Positions 25,667-34,913 of a stretch of 64,000 bases of DNA are shown piece after piece (position 1 is the stretch's first letter; each line of letters begins with the position of its first letter). The notes beneath the pieces were generated by a model. That model searched no databases. It saw only the letters and a program-made list of their open reading frames with translations, and was not told the origin of the DNA. The DNA comes from an uncultured beta proteobacterium (GTDB lineage Bacteria > Pseudomonadota > Gammaproteobacteria > Burkholderiales > Burkholderiaceae_C), in the NCBI GenBank assembly GCA_903938815.1, contig CAJAES010000034.1:62001-126000 (forward strand). The letters are read 5' to 3'. The translations under genes were made by a program, and so were the position numbers.

Positions 25667-27451
25667 TCAGCGCGGCTCGACGTCCACGAAGCGCCAGAGG
25701 TCGCGCATGAAGGGGTGGCGCCAGTAGTTGTGCGTCCAGGGCTGGACCAGGTCGCTGATGACGCGGTGCAGGTGCACCTTGAACGGCATGTAGGCCACGA
25801 GCGTGTCCTTGGCCTCGCGCATCACGGCCTCGCGTTCAGGGCCGTCGGGCAGGCGCAGCTGTCGCTCGAACAGGCGGTCGAAGGCGGGCAACTGGAAGCG
25901 TGGGTCGTTCGCTTCCGAGGCATTCGGGCCGTAGGCGATCCCGAGGAAGAATCCGCCGTCGGGCGAGCCCGCTGACCACGAGTAGCCCCACATCATCAGC
26001 GTGCCGGCGCGGCTCTTCTTCAGCAGTTCCGGCCAGGTGGAAACGTCGAACTCGATGCGCAGGCCCACGGCGGCCATGCTGCGCCGCAGCAGGTCATTCG
26101 CAAGCCGGGAGCGCTGGTCGCCCAGCGACGACATGCGCAGCACCAGCGGCTTGCCGTCGGGCTGCTCGCGCCAGCCGTCGCCGTTGCGGTCGGTGTAGCC
26201 GTACAGGTCCAGCAGCGCCTTCGCGCGAGCCGGGTCGTACTCGCTCATTTCGCTCTTGTAGGCCGGGTCGTGGCCCGAGGTGAAGGGCGGGATGGTGCTC
26301 TGGGCCTGCACGCCGCTGCCGCCGAACACGTGCCGGATGTAGGCCTGCCCGTCCTGCGCAAGGCCGATCGCGCGGCGCAGCGCCACCTTCTCCGGCGTGT
26401 AGCCGCCCACCAGCGGGTCTTCCATGAAGAAGAAGCTCATCACCATGTCGGGGTTGAGCTCGCGCTGCAGCGTCACGCCGCGCTTTTCCAGGAACGGTGC
26501 GAGACGCCCGTGGGGCGTGGCCACCGGCAGGTAAGGGCCCGGCACCGCGATCCAGTGGTACTGGCCGTTGAGGAAGCTGAGCCAGCGCGGCTGGTCTTCC
26601 TCGACGATGTCGACGATGACCTGGTCGACCAGCGGCAGCCGGCGGCCCTTCAGGCGCGCGGCGGCGGCCTGGGCCAGCGGGTCGGCGCCGGGCGTGCCTT
26701 CGTAGTACGTCTCGCGAAAGCTGGGCGAGCGTTCGAGCTCGATGCGCGACGCGCGCCGCCAGGCCTTGAGGCGGAAGGCGCCTGTGCCCACGGGGTGCGC
26801 GCCGATGTCCTTGCCGTAGAACTCCACCACCTCGCGCGCCACCGCGCCCATGATCGCTGGGTCGGCGAAACGGTAGACGAAGCGCGGGTCGGTCTCGCCG
26901 AGCTGCACCCGAAGCGTGTAGCGGTCGAGCGCGCGCACGCCTTCCACGGGCGTGTCGTACTCGAAGGGCTGCCGCGTCTTCAGGGCCTTCTGCCGCAGCT
27001 CGCTCAGGCCGGGCAGCTTCAGGCCTTCGTACAGGTACAGGTCGGCGGAGTTGTACTGCGGGTCGTAGAAGCGCTTGATGGCGTAGACATAGTCCTCGGC
27101 CACCAGCTCGCGGCGCCTGCCCTTGAAGGCCGGATCGTCGGCAAAGTAGATGCCGGGCTTCAGCCGCAACGTGAACGTGCGTCCGTCGGCCGACACCTCG
27201 GGCAGGGCGGCCGCCGTGACCGGCACCAGCTGCACCGGGCGCGCCAGGTAGTCGTAGCCCAGCGGGGACTCCAGGATTTGCGCGATGATCTCGTTGGAGT
27301 ACCGGTCGCTGTTGGTCTGCGGCGGGTCGAAGGTGGATTCCGGCGTCGGGAATGCGATGTGCAGCACCTTCGGCGGCGCAGCCTTCCCGGTGGCCGGCCA
27401 CACCGACACCGCGGCTGCGCCCTGCAGGAGCCGACGACGCTGCAGGCTCAT
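25667..27451 (-). CDS. Family-5 solute-binding protein 1 of 5 (array member A)
   Basis: Periplasmic binding protein of the oligopeptide/dipeptide (SBP_bac_5) family, 594 aa. The N-terminus SLQRRRLLQGAAAVSV is twin-arginine-like, unlike the other four members, which have plain Sec-type signals. Family landmarks are PEVSADGRTFTLRLKPGIYF, HPVGTGAFRLKAWRRASRIE and YGYTDRNGDGWREQPDGKPL. It is the last gene of the five-gene array (transcribed right to left). ATG 27451 overlaps the stop of member B by 4 bp. It diverges clearly from B-D in the N-lobe (SNEIIAQILESPLGYDYLAR). Ligand unknown. Confidence 0.93.
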   Translation of the reverse strand: MSLQRRRLLQGAAAVSVWPATGKAAPPKVLHIAFPTPESTFDPPQTNSDRYSNEIIAQILESPLGYDYLARPVQLVPVTAAALPEVSADGRTFTLRLKPGIYFADDPAFKGRRRELVAEDYVYAIKRFYDPQYNSADLYLYEGLKLPGLSELRQKALKTRQPFEYDTPVEGVRALDRYTLRVQLGETDPRFVYRFADPAIMGAVAREVVEFYGKDIGAHPVGTGAFRLKAWRRASRIELERSPSFRETYYEGTPGADPLAQAAAARLKGRRLPLVDQVIVDIVEEDQPRWLSFLNGQYHWIAVPGPYLPVATPHGRLAPFLEKRGVTLQRELNPDMVMSFFFMEDPLVGGYTPEKVALRRAIGLAQDGQAYIRHVFGGSGVQAQSTIPPFTSGHDPAYKSEMSEYDPARAKALLDLYGYTDRNGDGWREQPDGKPLVLRMSSLGDQRSRLANDLLRRSMAAVGLRIEFDVSTWPELLKKSRAGTLMMWGYSWSAGSPDGGFFLGIAYGPNASEANDPRFQLPAFDRLFERQLRLPDGPEREAVMREAKDTLVAYMPFKVHLHRVISDLVQPWTHNYWRHPFMRDLWRFVDVEPR

Positions 27452-29328
27452 CGCTTTGCGGCCGCCGCGACGGCGGCGGAGTCGATGTCCACCATGTGCC
27501 ACCAGTCCTGCCAGAACAGCGCCCGGCGGTAGCCCGTGAGCTGCGGCTGCGCGAGGTCGGTGACGATGCGGTGGATGAGCGTCTTGTACGGCGCGTAGGC
27601 CGCGGCGATGAGCTTGGCGTCGCGGAACAGCGCCTCACGCTCCGGGCCGTCGGGCATCAGCTCCATGCGGTCGTAGAGGGCATCGAAGGCGGGCAGCGAG
27701 AAGCGCGCCATGTTCTGCCCGCCGATCTGCGCGCCGTGGTACCGCGCCAGCGACGGCTGCCCGTCGGGCGCCGCCGCCGAGCCGCCCACCCGCCACATCA
27801 TGTACTTGCCGCTGCGCGCGGCCTTCAGGTTCTCGGGCCACTTGGCCGGCTTGTAGAGCACGCGCAGGCCCACGGCCGCGAGGTTCTTGGCGCGCAGGTC
27901 GTCGATCGCGCGCGACTGGTTGTCGGGCTGCGTGGAGATCTCCAGCACCAGCGGCCGGCCGTCGGGCAGGTCGCGCCAGCCGTCGCCGTCGCGGTCGGCG
28001 TAGCCGTACAGGTCGAGCAGGGCCTTGGCGCGCGCGGGGTCGTAGTCGCCCATCTCGCTCTTGAACGCGGGGTCGTAGCCCAGCGTGCCGGGCACGATGG
28101 GCGCCTGCGCCGGGATGGCCTGCCCCCGCCAAACGCGCGCGATCTCGCGCGGCACGTCGAACGCCAGGCCGATGGCGCGCCGCAGCGCCACGCGCTCTGG
28201 GGCGACGCCGCCCACCACCGGGTGCTCCATGTTGAACAGCACCATGAAGACATCGGGCCGCACGATGCGGTAGCCCTTCACGCCCTGCTTGGCCAGGTTG
28301 GGGGCCACGCGGCCGTTGGGCATGGCGACATCGATGAACTCCGCCGGCATCTGCTCGATGAAGTCGTGCCGGCCCTGCAGGAAGCTCAGCCAGCGCGGCT
28401 GTTCTTCCTCGATCACGCTGATCTCGACGCGGTCCACCATCGGCAGGCGGCGGCCCTTGAAGCGCGCCAGCAGGGCCTGCCCTTCGGCGTCGTCGGCCGC
28501 GGGCTCCGCGTCGTAGAAGCGCTCGCGGTAGCCGGGGTTGCGCTCCAGCGCGATGAATGAACTGCGGCGCCACTGCACCAGCCGGAACGGCCCCGTGCCC
28601 ACCGGGTGCGCGCCGATGTTGCTGCCGTAGGCCTCGGCGACCTCGCGTGCCACGGCGCCGTAGAGGTCGCTGGTGGCGATGGTCTGCAGGAAGCGCGGGC
28701 GTGGCGCCTGCAGCCGGAACTGGATGGTGTAGCGATCCAGCGCCTGCAGGCCTTCGATGGGGCGGTCGTAGTCGAAGGGCTTCTTCGATTCGAGCGCCTG
28801 CTTGCGCAGCGCCGCGAGACCGACGATGCCCTGCTGGTCGAGGCCCGTCCAGGTGGGGCTCTTGAGCGCCGGGTCGGCGAAGCGCTTGAAGCTGTAGACG
28901 TAGTCGGCCGCGGTGAGCTCGCGCCGCGCCGGTGCGTTCGGGGCCGCGTTGGAGCCCGCATTCGCGTTCCTGAAGGCCGGGTCGTCGGCGAAGTAGATGC
29001 CCGGGCGCACGCGCACCGTCCAGGTCTGGAAATCGGCGCTGACCTCCGGCATGCCCTCGGCCGTGAGCGGCCGGATCTTCGCCGGCCGGGCCAGGTGGTC
29101 GTAGCCGTACAGCCCCTCGAAGATGTGCGGCGTGACGGTGCGCGAGTAGATGTCGTTCACCTGCGCGGGGTCGAAGCTGGTCTCGGCCACGCGGAAGGCG
29201 TAGCGCAGGACCTTCTGCGGCTCGGCGGCGGCTGCGGCTGCTGCGCGCAGGGGCGTCGTCAGCGCCGCCGCCAGCGCTGCGGCAAGGGTGGCCGCCGACA
29301 GCAGCCTGGCGAACGACGCTGGCTTCAC
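27448..29328 (-). CDS. Family-5 solute-binding protein 2 of 5 (array member B)
   Basis: Periplasmic binding protein, 626 aa, with a Sec signal (SFARLLSAATLAAALAAALT). It shares with C and D the block SRTVTPHIFEGLYGYDHLAR and the stretch YRERFYDAEPAADDAEGQAL, marking B-D as the closest group. A short extra loop (NANAGSNAAPNAPARREL) interrupts the conserved DDPAF...RELTAADY segment. The start is GTG 29328, sharing GTGA with the stop of C. The frame runs open upstream, but that would cross the coding region of C. Confidence 0.92.
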   Translation of the reverse strand: MKPASFARLLSAATLAAALAAALTTPLRAAAAAAAEPQKVLRYAFRVAETSFDPAQVNDIYSRTVTPHIFEGLYGYDHLARPAKIRPLTAEGMPEVSADFQTWTVRVRPGIYFADDPAFRNANAGSNAAPNAPARRELTAADYVYSFKRFADPALKSPTWTGLDQQGIVGLAALRKQALESKKPFDYDRPIEGLQALDRYTIQFRLQAPRPRFLQTIATSDLYGAVAREVAEAYGSNIGAHPVGTGPFRLVQWRRSSFIALERNPGYRERFYDAEPAADDAEGQALLARFKGRRLPMVDRVEISVIEEEQPRWLSFLQGRHDFIEQMPAEFIDVAMPNGRVAPNLAKQGVKGYRIVRPDVFMVLFNMEHPVVGGVAPERVALRRAIGLAFDVPREIARVWRGQAIPAQAPIVPGTLGYDPAFKSEMGDYDPARAKALLDLYGYADRDGDGWRDLPDGRPLVLEISTQPDNQSRAIDDLRAKNLAAVGLRVLYKPAKWPENLKAARSGKYMMWRVGGSAAAPDGQPSLARYHGAQIGGQNMARFSLPAFDALYDRMELMPDGPEREALFRDAKLIAAAYAPYKTLIHRIVTDLAQPQLTGYRRALFWQDWWHMVDIDSAAVAAAAKR

Positions 29329-31163
29329 TGCAGGGCCTTGGCGCGCATCTCCGGGTTCACGTCCACCAGATGCCACCACTCGTTCCAGAACGGCGGCCGG
29401 CGGTAGCCGTCGAGCCAGGGGTACCAGACATCGGTGCTGATGCGGTGCACCGTGGGCTTGTACGGCGCGTAGGCGATGGAGATCTTCTTCGCCTCGAGGA
29501 ACAGCGCCTCGCGCTCCGGTCCGTCGGGCAGTTGCGCCATCTTGTCGTAGACGGCGTCGAAGGCATCGCTCTTGAAGCGGGCCAGGTTCTGCGAGCCCGA
29601 TTGCGGGCCGTGCAGCCGGTACAGCGCGCGCTGGCCGTCGGTGCCGTCGGCGGACGAGCCCAGCGACCACACCTGCAGCTTGCCCGCGCGTGCCTTCTTC
29701 AGGTGCTCGGGCCACTGACCGGTCTCGAAGGTGGTGCGCACGCCGATGACCTGCAGGTTCTTGCGCCAGAGTTCGTCGTACTGTCGGTAGATCTGCTCGG
29801 GCTGGGTGGCGCGCACGATCACCAGCGGCTTGCCATCGGGCAGCTCGCGCCAGCCGTCGCCGTCGCGGTCCTTGTAGCCGTACATGTCGAGCAGCGCGCG
29901 GGCGCGGGCGGGGTCGTAGTCGCCGGCCTCGCTCTTGAAGTTGGCGTCGTAGCCCGTGGTGTAGGGCACGATGTTGCTCTGCGCCGGGATGGCCTGGCCG
30001 CGGCGGATGATGCGGATCTCGCGGTCCACGTCCATCGCCAGGCTGAGCGCCCGCCGCAGCGCGATCTTGTCCGGCGTGTAGCCGCCCACCACCGGGTCCT
30101 CCATGTTGAAGTAGGTGATGGCGATGTCGGCGTTGACGGCCTGCTTGCCCTGGATGCCGCGCTTGGCCAGGTTCGGCGCAAGCTTGCCGTTGGGCATGGC
30201 CTGCGTCACGAAGGCCGCGGGCACCGCGCCGTACTTGGACGCGAGCGCGTCGATCTCGCCGTTCAGGAAGGACAGCCACATCGGCTGGTCCTCGTCGATG
30301 ATGGCGACGTGGACTTCGTCGACGATGGGCAGGCGCTTGCCCTTGAGCCGCGCCAGGATGGCCTGGCCCTCGGCGTCGTCGGCTGCGGGCTCCGCGTCGT
30401 AGAAGCGCTCGCGGTAGGTCGGGTTGCGCTCCAGCACGATCTGCGAGCTGCGGCGCCAGCTCTTCAGCCGGAACGGGCCCGTGCCCACCGGGTGCTCGCC
30501 GATCTTGTCGCCGTAGGCTTCGACCACCTCGCGTGCCACGGCGCCGAGGAGGTCCGAGCTGGCCAGCGCGCCCAGGAAGCGCGGGTTCGGCTGCGAGAGC
30601 TTGAACTGCAGCGTCTGGCGGTCCAGCGTGCGCAGGCCTTCGGGTTCGGTCTCGTAGTCGAAGGGGGTCTTGGCGTCGAGGTGCTTCTGGCGCTTCTCGG
30701 CCAGCCCCGCGATCTTCAGCGACGCGATGTAGGTCCAGAGCTCGCTGCGGTTGGCCGGGTCGGCGGTGCGCAGGATGGAGTAGACGTAGTCGCGCGCGGT
30801 GAGCTCGCGCTTGCGGCCCTTGAAGGCCGGGTCGTCGGCGAAGAAAATGCCCGGCTGCACGCGCACGGTCCAGGTGCGGAAGTCGGCCGACACCTCGGGC
30901 AGGGCCAGCGCCGTCAGCGGCTTGATCTTCGCGGGCCGCGCGAGGTGGTCGTACTGGTACAGGCCCTCGAAGATGTGCGGCGTGATGGTGCGCGAGTACA
31001 GGTCGCTGATCTGCACCGGGTCGAAGCTCGTTTCGGGCGTGTTGAACGCCACCTTCAGGACCTTCTTGGGCGCCGACGCCGTTGGCGCCGCCTGCTGGGC
31101 CGACGCGCCGAAGGCCAGCGCTAGAGATGCCGCCACAGCGGCGAGCACATGGGAGGGCTTCAC
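29325..31163 (-). CDS. Family-5 solute-binding protein 3 of 5 (array member C)
   Basis: Periplasmic binding protein, 612 aa, Sec signal (VLAAVAASLALAFGASA). Conserved blocks include SRTITPHIFEGLYQYDHLAR, HPVGTGPFRLKSWRRSSQIV and YGYKDRDGDGWRELPDGKPL. GTG 31163 shares GTGA with the stop of D, again implying coupled translation. It resembles B and D much more than A or E. The ligand is unknown. Short peptides, opines or other peptide-like compounds are all possible for the family. Confidence 0.92.
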   Translation of the reverse strand: MKPSHVLAAVAASLALAFGASAQQAAPTASAPKKVLKVAFNTPETSFDPVQISDLYSRTITPHIFEGLYQYDHLARPAKIKPLTALALPEVSADFRTWTVRVQPGIFFADDPAFKGRKRELTARDYVYSILRTADPANRSELWTYIASLKIAGLAEKRQKHLDAKTPFDYETEPEGLRTLDRQTLQFKLSQPNPRFLGALASSDLLGAVAREVVEAYGDKIGEHPVGTGPFRLKSWRRSSQIVLERNPTYRERFYDAEPAADDAEGQAILARLKGKRLPIVDEVHVAIIDEDQPMWLSFLNGEIDALASKYGAVPAAFVTQAMPNGKLAPNLAKRGIQGKQAVNADIAITYFNMEDPVVGGYTPDKIALRRALSLAMDVDREIRIIRRGQAIPAQSNIVPYTTGYDANFKSEAGDYDPARARALLDMYGYKDRDGDGWRELPDGKPLVIVRATQPEQIYRQYDELWRKNLQVIGVRTTFETGQWPEHLKKARAGKLQVWSLGSSADGTDGQRALYRLHGPQSGSQNLARFKSDAFDAVYDKMAQLPDGPEREALFLEAKKISIAYAPYKPTVHRISTDVWYPWLDGYRRPPFWNEWWHLVDVNPEMRAKALQ

Positions 31164-32950
31164 GGGTTGCTCCTGTCGATGTCGACCATGTGATACCACT
31201 CGGTCCAGAACAAGGGCCGGCGATGGCCCACGAGGTAGCCGTAGGTCAGGTCGTTGCTGATGCGGTGCATCAGGCTCTTGTACGGCATGAAGGCGGCGCC
31301 GATGATCTTGGCCTCGCGGAACAGCGCGTCCCGCTCCGGTCCGTCGGGCAACTGCTGCGTGCGTTCGTAGATCTCGTCCATGCGGGCGTTGCGGAAGCGG
31401 CCGAAGTTCTGGCCGCTGCCGATCTGCTTGCTGTAGTACGAGATCAGGGTGTCCTGGCCGTCCGGGCTGGTGGCCGAGCCGCCCAGCGTCCACATCTGCA
31501 GCTTGCCGGCATAGGCGGCCTTCAACTGCTCGGCCCACTGGCCCGTGTAGAACGTGGTTCGCACGCCGACGGCTTCGAAGTCCTTCTTCCAGAGCTCGTC
31601 GAACTGGCGGTTGAACTGCGAGCGTTGCGTGGCCACTTCCACCGTCAGCGGCTTGCCGTCCGGGCGCTCCCGGAAGCCGTCGCCGTCGCGGTCCACGTAG
31701 CCGTACAGGTCCAGCAGAGCCCGCGCGCGCGACGGGTCGTAGTCACCCATCTCGCTCTTGAACTTGGGGTCGTAGCCGCTGGTGTGCGGGATCAGCAGCG
31801 ACTGGGCCGGGATCGCCTGCCCGCGGTAGAGCAGCCGGATCACCCGCTGGACGTCCAGCGACAGCGACAGCGCGCGGCGCAGCGCCACCTGTGCGGGCTC
31901 GTAGCCGCCGACCATCGGGTCGTCCATGTTGAAGAACGTGTAGACGCCGTCGGCGTTCAGCACGGATTTCAGCTGGATGCCCCGCTTCGCAAGGTGCGGT
32001 GCGATCTTGCCGCCCGGCAGTGCCTGGCCGATGAAGGCCGCGGGCACGTTGGTGATGTCGAGGTCGCCGTTCAGGAAGGCCAGCCAGCGCGGCTGCTCTT
32101 CCTCGATGATGCTGATCTCGACGCGGTCGATCATCGGCAGGCGGCGGCCCTTGAAGCGCGCCACGAGTGCCTGCCCCTCGGCGTCGTCTGCCGTGGGCTC
32201 GGCGTCGTAGAAGCGCTCGCGATAGGTCGGGTTGCGTTCGAGAACGATCAGCGAGCTGCGCCGCCACTGCGCCAGCCGGAACGGGCCGGTGCCCACCGGG
32301 TGCGCCATGCTGGCGTCGCCGTAGTGCTCGATCACCTCGCGCGCCGTGGCGCCGAGAACGTCGCCAGTGGCCAGCGACTCGATGAACCGCGGCCGCACCT
32401 GCGCCAACCTGAACTGGATCGTGTAGCGGTCGAGTGCGCGCACGCCTTCGATCTCGCGGTCGTAGTCGAAGGGCTTCTTGTTCTTGACGCCCTCGTCGCG
32501 CAGCGCCACCAGGCCCACCAGCCCCATGTCCTCGATCACCGAGGCGAAGGGGCTCTTGTTGGCCGGGTCCATCGGCCGCTTGAACGTGTAGACGTAGTCG
32601 GCCGCCGTCAGCTCGCGCTTCTGGCCCTTGAAGACGGGGTCGTCCTGGAAATAGATGCCGGGCTGGATGCGGATCGTCCAGGTGCGGAAGTCCGCCGACA
32701 CCTCCGGCATCCCGGCGGCTGTCAGGGGCCGGATCTTGAACGGCCGCGCCAGGTGGTCGTACTGGTACAGGCCCTCGAAGATGTGCGGCGTGACCGTGCG
32801 GGAGTACAGGTCCGAGATCTTCGCGGGGTCGAAACCAGTCTCGGCGCTGTTGAACGCCAAGCGCAGCACCTTCGGCGGTTCGGCGGCCCCCGCGCTCAGG
32901 GACAGGGCGCAAAGCGCCGCGGACAGCAGATGGCGCAGACGCAGGTTCAT
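31160..32950 (-). CDS. Family-5 solute-binding protein 4 of 5 (array member D)
   Basis: Periplasmic binding protein, 596 aa, Sec signal (LRHLLSAALCALSLSAGAA). Blocks shared with B and C include SRTVTPHIFEGLYQYDHLAR, YRERFYDAEPTADDAEGQAL and YGYVDRDGDGFRERPDGKPL. ATG 32950 overlaps the stop of E by 4 bp. Like the rest it contains the acidic DxDxDG loop, and its last residues (WTEWYHMVDID) match the conserved C-terminus of B and C. Confidence 0.93.
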   Translation of the reverse strand: MNLRLRHLLSAALCALSLSAGAAEPPKVLRLAFNSAETGFDPAKISDLYSRTVTPHIFEGLYQYDHLARPFKIRPLTAAGMPEVSADFRTWTIRIQPGIYFQDDPVFKGQKRELTAADYVYTFKRPMDPANKSPFASVIEDMGLVGLVALRDEGVKNKKPFDYDREIEGVRALDRYTIQFRLAQVRPRFIESLATGDVLGATAREVIEHYGDASMAHPVGTGPFRLAQWRRSSLIVLERNPTYRERFYDAEPTADDAEGQALVARFKGRRLPMIDRVEISIIEEEQPRWLAFLNGDLDITNVPAAFIGQALPGGKIAPHLAKRGIQLKSVLNADGVYTFFNMDDPMVGGYEPAQVALRRALSLSLDVQRVIRLLYRGQAIPAQSLLIPHTSGYDPKFKSEMGDYDPSRARALLDLYGYVDRDGDGFRERPDGKPLTVEVATQRSQFNRQFDELWKKDFEAVGVRTTFYTGQWAEQLKAAYAGKLQMWTLGGSATSPDGQDTLISYYSKQIGSGQNFGRFRNARMDEIYERTQQLPDGPERDALFREAKIIGAAFMPYKSLMHRISNDLTYGYLVGHRRPLFWTEWYHMVDIDRSNP

Positions 32951-34746
32951 GGCAGGCGGGTCGGTTCGACGTCGACGTAGCGGAAGAAGTCCCGCAGGAA
33001 CGGGTGGCGGCGGTAGCCGGTCACGTTGGCGTGAAGCAGGTCAGTCGCCACGCGGTGGCTGGTGGCCTTGTAGGGCATGTAGGCCACGGCCAGCAGCTTG
33101 GCCTGGCGGATCAGGGCCTCGCGTTCGGGGCCGTCGGGCAGCACCCGCTGCTGCTCGTACAGCCGGTTGAATTCCGGCAGGTCGAAGCGCGCGTGGTTGG
33201 CCTGGCCCTTGTTGGGGCCGTAGAGCAGGTCGAGGAAGTAGCTGCCGTCCGGGCTCACGCCGCCCCAGGCCACGCCCCACATCATCAGCTTGCCGGTCCG
33301 GCTGGCCTTCAGCTGCTCGGGCCACTTGGCGATCTTGAAGCTGATGCGCACGTTCACGGCATCGGCCGCCTTCTGCCAGAGCTCCTGCAGCTTGCGCGAG
33401 AGCTGGTCGGGCTGGCTCGAATACTCCAGCACCAGGGGCTTCCCGTCGGGCTGGTCGCGCCAGCCGTCGCCGTCCTTGTCGACCCAGCCGTAGAGGTCGA
33501 GCAGGGCCTTGGCGCGCGGCACGCTCTGCTCGCTCATCTCGGTCTTGAGGGCCGGGTCGTAACCCGACATCAGCGGCGGAATCACCGACTGCGCCGGAAT
33601 GGCCTGGCCGAGCCGCACGCGCTCGATCTCCTGCTGGGTGTCGTAGGCCAGCGCCATCGCGCGGCGGAAGGCCACGCGCTCGGGCGTGTAGCCGCCCACC
33701 ACCGGGTTCTCCATGCCGAAGTAGGAGAGGGTCGCGTCCACCAGCGGCGCCCGCGCCATCTGGATGCCCTGCTTCGCGAGATGCGGGCTGAGCTTGTTGT
33801 TCGGGATCGCGCTCGGCGCGAACTCGTTGGGCAGGCGGTCCAGGAAGTCGTGCTCGCCGTTCAGGAAGGCCAGCCAGCGCGGCTGCTGTTCCTCGACGAT
33901 GCCGATCTCGATGCGGTCGACCATCGGCAGCTTGCGGCCCGCCAGGGCCCGCGCCATCGCCTGTGCCTGCGGGTCGTTCGCGGGTGGGTTCTCTGCGTAG
34001 CGCTCGTCGCGGAAGTTCGGGTTGCGCTCCAGCACGATCCGGGACGACCGCTTCCAGTCCTTCAGCAGGTACGGGCCGGTTCCGACCGGGTGCGCCATGA
34101 TGGTGTCGCCATAGGCTTCGACCACTTCGCGCGCCACCGCACCCATCACGGCGCCGTCGGTGAAGAGGTAGTAGAAGCGCGGCGCCGGCTGCTTGATGCG
34201 CACCACGAAGGTGTAGCGGTCGGGCGTCTTCAGGCCCTCGACCTCGGCGTCGTAGTCGAAGGGCAGCTTGGCGTCGATGAGCTTCCTGCGCAGCTCCGTC
34301 AGGCCGAGGATGCCGGCGTTCTCGAGCTGGAAGAGGTTGGGGCTCTTGTGCTTGGGGTCGTAGTGCCGCTTGATGGCATAGACGTAGTCGGCCGCGGTGA
34401 GCTCGCGCTTCTTCCCCTTGAATGCGGGGTCGTCGGCGAAAAAGATGCCGGGGCGGATGCGGAAGGTGAATGTGCGCCCGTCGTCGGTGATCTCGGGCAG
34501 CGCGACGGCGGTCTGCGGCACCGCCCGCGCCGGACGCTCCAGGTAGGCGTACGTGAGCGGTGCCTCGAAGATCGCGGCGGCGACGGTGCGTGAGTACAGG
34601 TCCGAGATCTGCGCCGGGTCGAAACCGGTTTCGGCGATCGGGAAGGCGTAGCGGAACACCTTCGCGGGCACGGCAGTCTGCGCGGACCCGGCGCCACACG
34701 CCAGCGCCAGGCTCGTGGCCAGCGCCAGCAGGACGGAACGGTTCAT
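32947..34746 (-). CDS. Family-5 solute-binding protein 5 of 5 (array member E, promoter-proximal)
   Basis: Periplasmic binding protein, 599 aa, Sec signal (VLLALATSLALACGAGSA). It is the first gene of the array transcript and divergent from the permease operon across 167 bp. The N-lobe (SRTVAAAIFEAPLTYAYLER) departs from B-D, while YGWVDKDGDGWRDQPDGKPL and HPVGTGPYLLKDWKRSSRIV are conserved. ATG 34746 gives the only plausible signal peptide. The frame extends upstream into the regulatory gap. No own permease or ATPase is on this strand, so it probably feeds the divergent transporter. Confidence 0.93.
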   Translation of the reverse strand: MNRSVLLALATSLALACGAGSAQTAVPAKVFRYAFPIAETGFDPAQISDLYSRTVAAAIFEAPLTYAYLERPARAVPQTAVALPEITDDGRTFTFRIRPGIFFADDPAFKGKKRELTAADYVYAIKRHYDPKHKSPNLFQLENAGILGLTELRRKLIDAKLPFDYDAEVEGLKTPDRYTFVVRIKQPAPRFYYLFTDGAVMGAVAREVVEAYGDTIMAHPVGTGPYLLKDWKRSSRIVLERNPNFRDERYAENPPANDPQAQAMARALAGRKLPMVDRIEIGIVEEQQPRWLAFLNGEHDFLDRLPNEFAPSAIPNNKLSPHLAKQGIQMARAPLVDATLSYFGMENPVVGGYTPERVAFRRAMALAYDTQQEIERVRLGQAIPAQSVIPPLMSGYDPALKTEMSEQSVPRAKALLDLYGWVDKDGDGWRDQPDGKPLVLEYSSQPDQLSRKLQELWQKAADAVNVRISFKIAKWPEQLKASRTGKLMMWGVAWGGVSPDGSYFLDLLYGPNKGQANHARFDLPEFNRLYEQQRVLPDGPEREALIRQAKLLAVAYMPYKATSHRVATDLLHANVTGYRRHPFLRDFFRYVDVEPTRLP

Positions 34747-34913
34747 GGTGAGACGTGGGAACAGCGAAGGGCGCAGTCTAGCCGCGTGCGCCCCTTCGCG
34801 GCACAGGGGAACCCACCGGGCACGGGGGTTGCTTCGCGGAAACGCGGGGGTTGAACCGCCCGGTGCGCCCGTACACTCGCGCCTTCCCAAACCAGGGAGT
34901 GAGAGCTCAAACT
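34747..34913. promoter_or_regulatory. Divergent control region between the binding-protein array and the permease operon
   Basis: The 167-bp gap must drive both the five-gene array (minus) and the permease/ATPase operon (plus). I see no clear operator palindrome. An AGGGAG/GAGAG purine tract lies upstream of the permease ATG. No regulator gene is adjacent. Confidence 0.5.

Noticed and set aside
22915..25710. Long plus-strand frame opposite the GspE-like ATPase, running into trxC in another frame.
   Set aside because: Overlaps two certain genes; low-complexity Arg/Gly/His composition.
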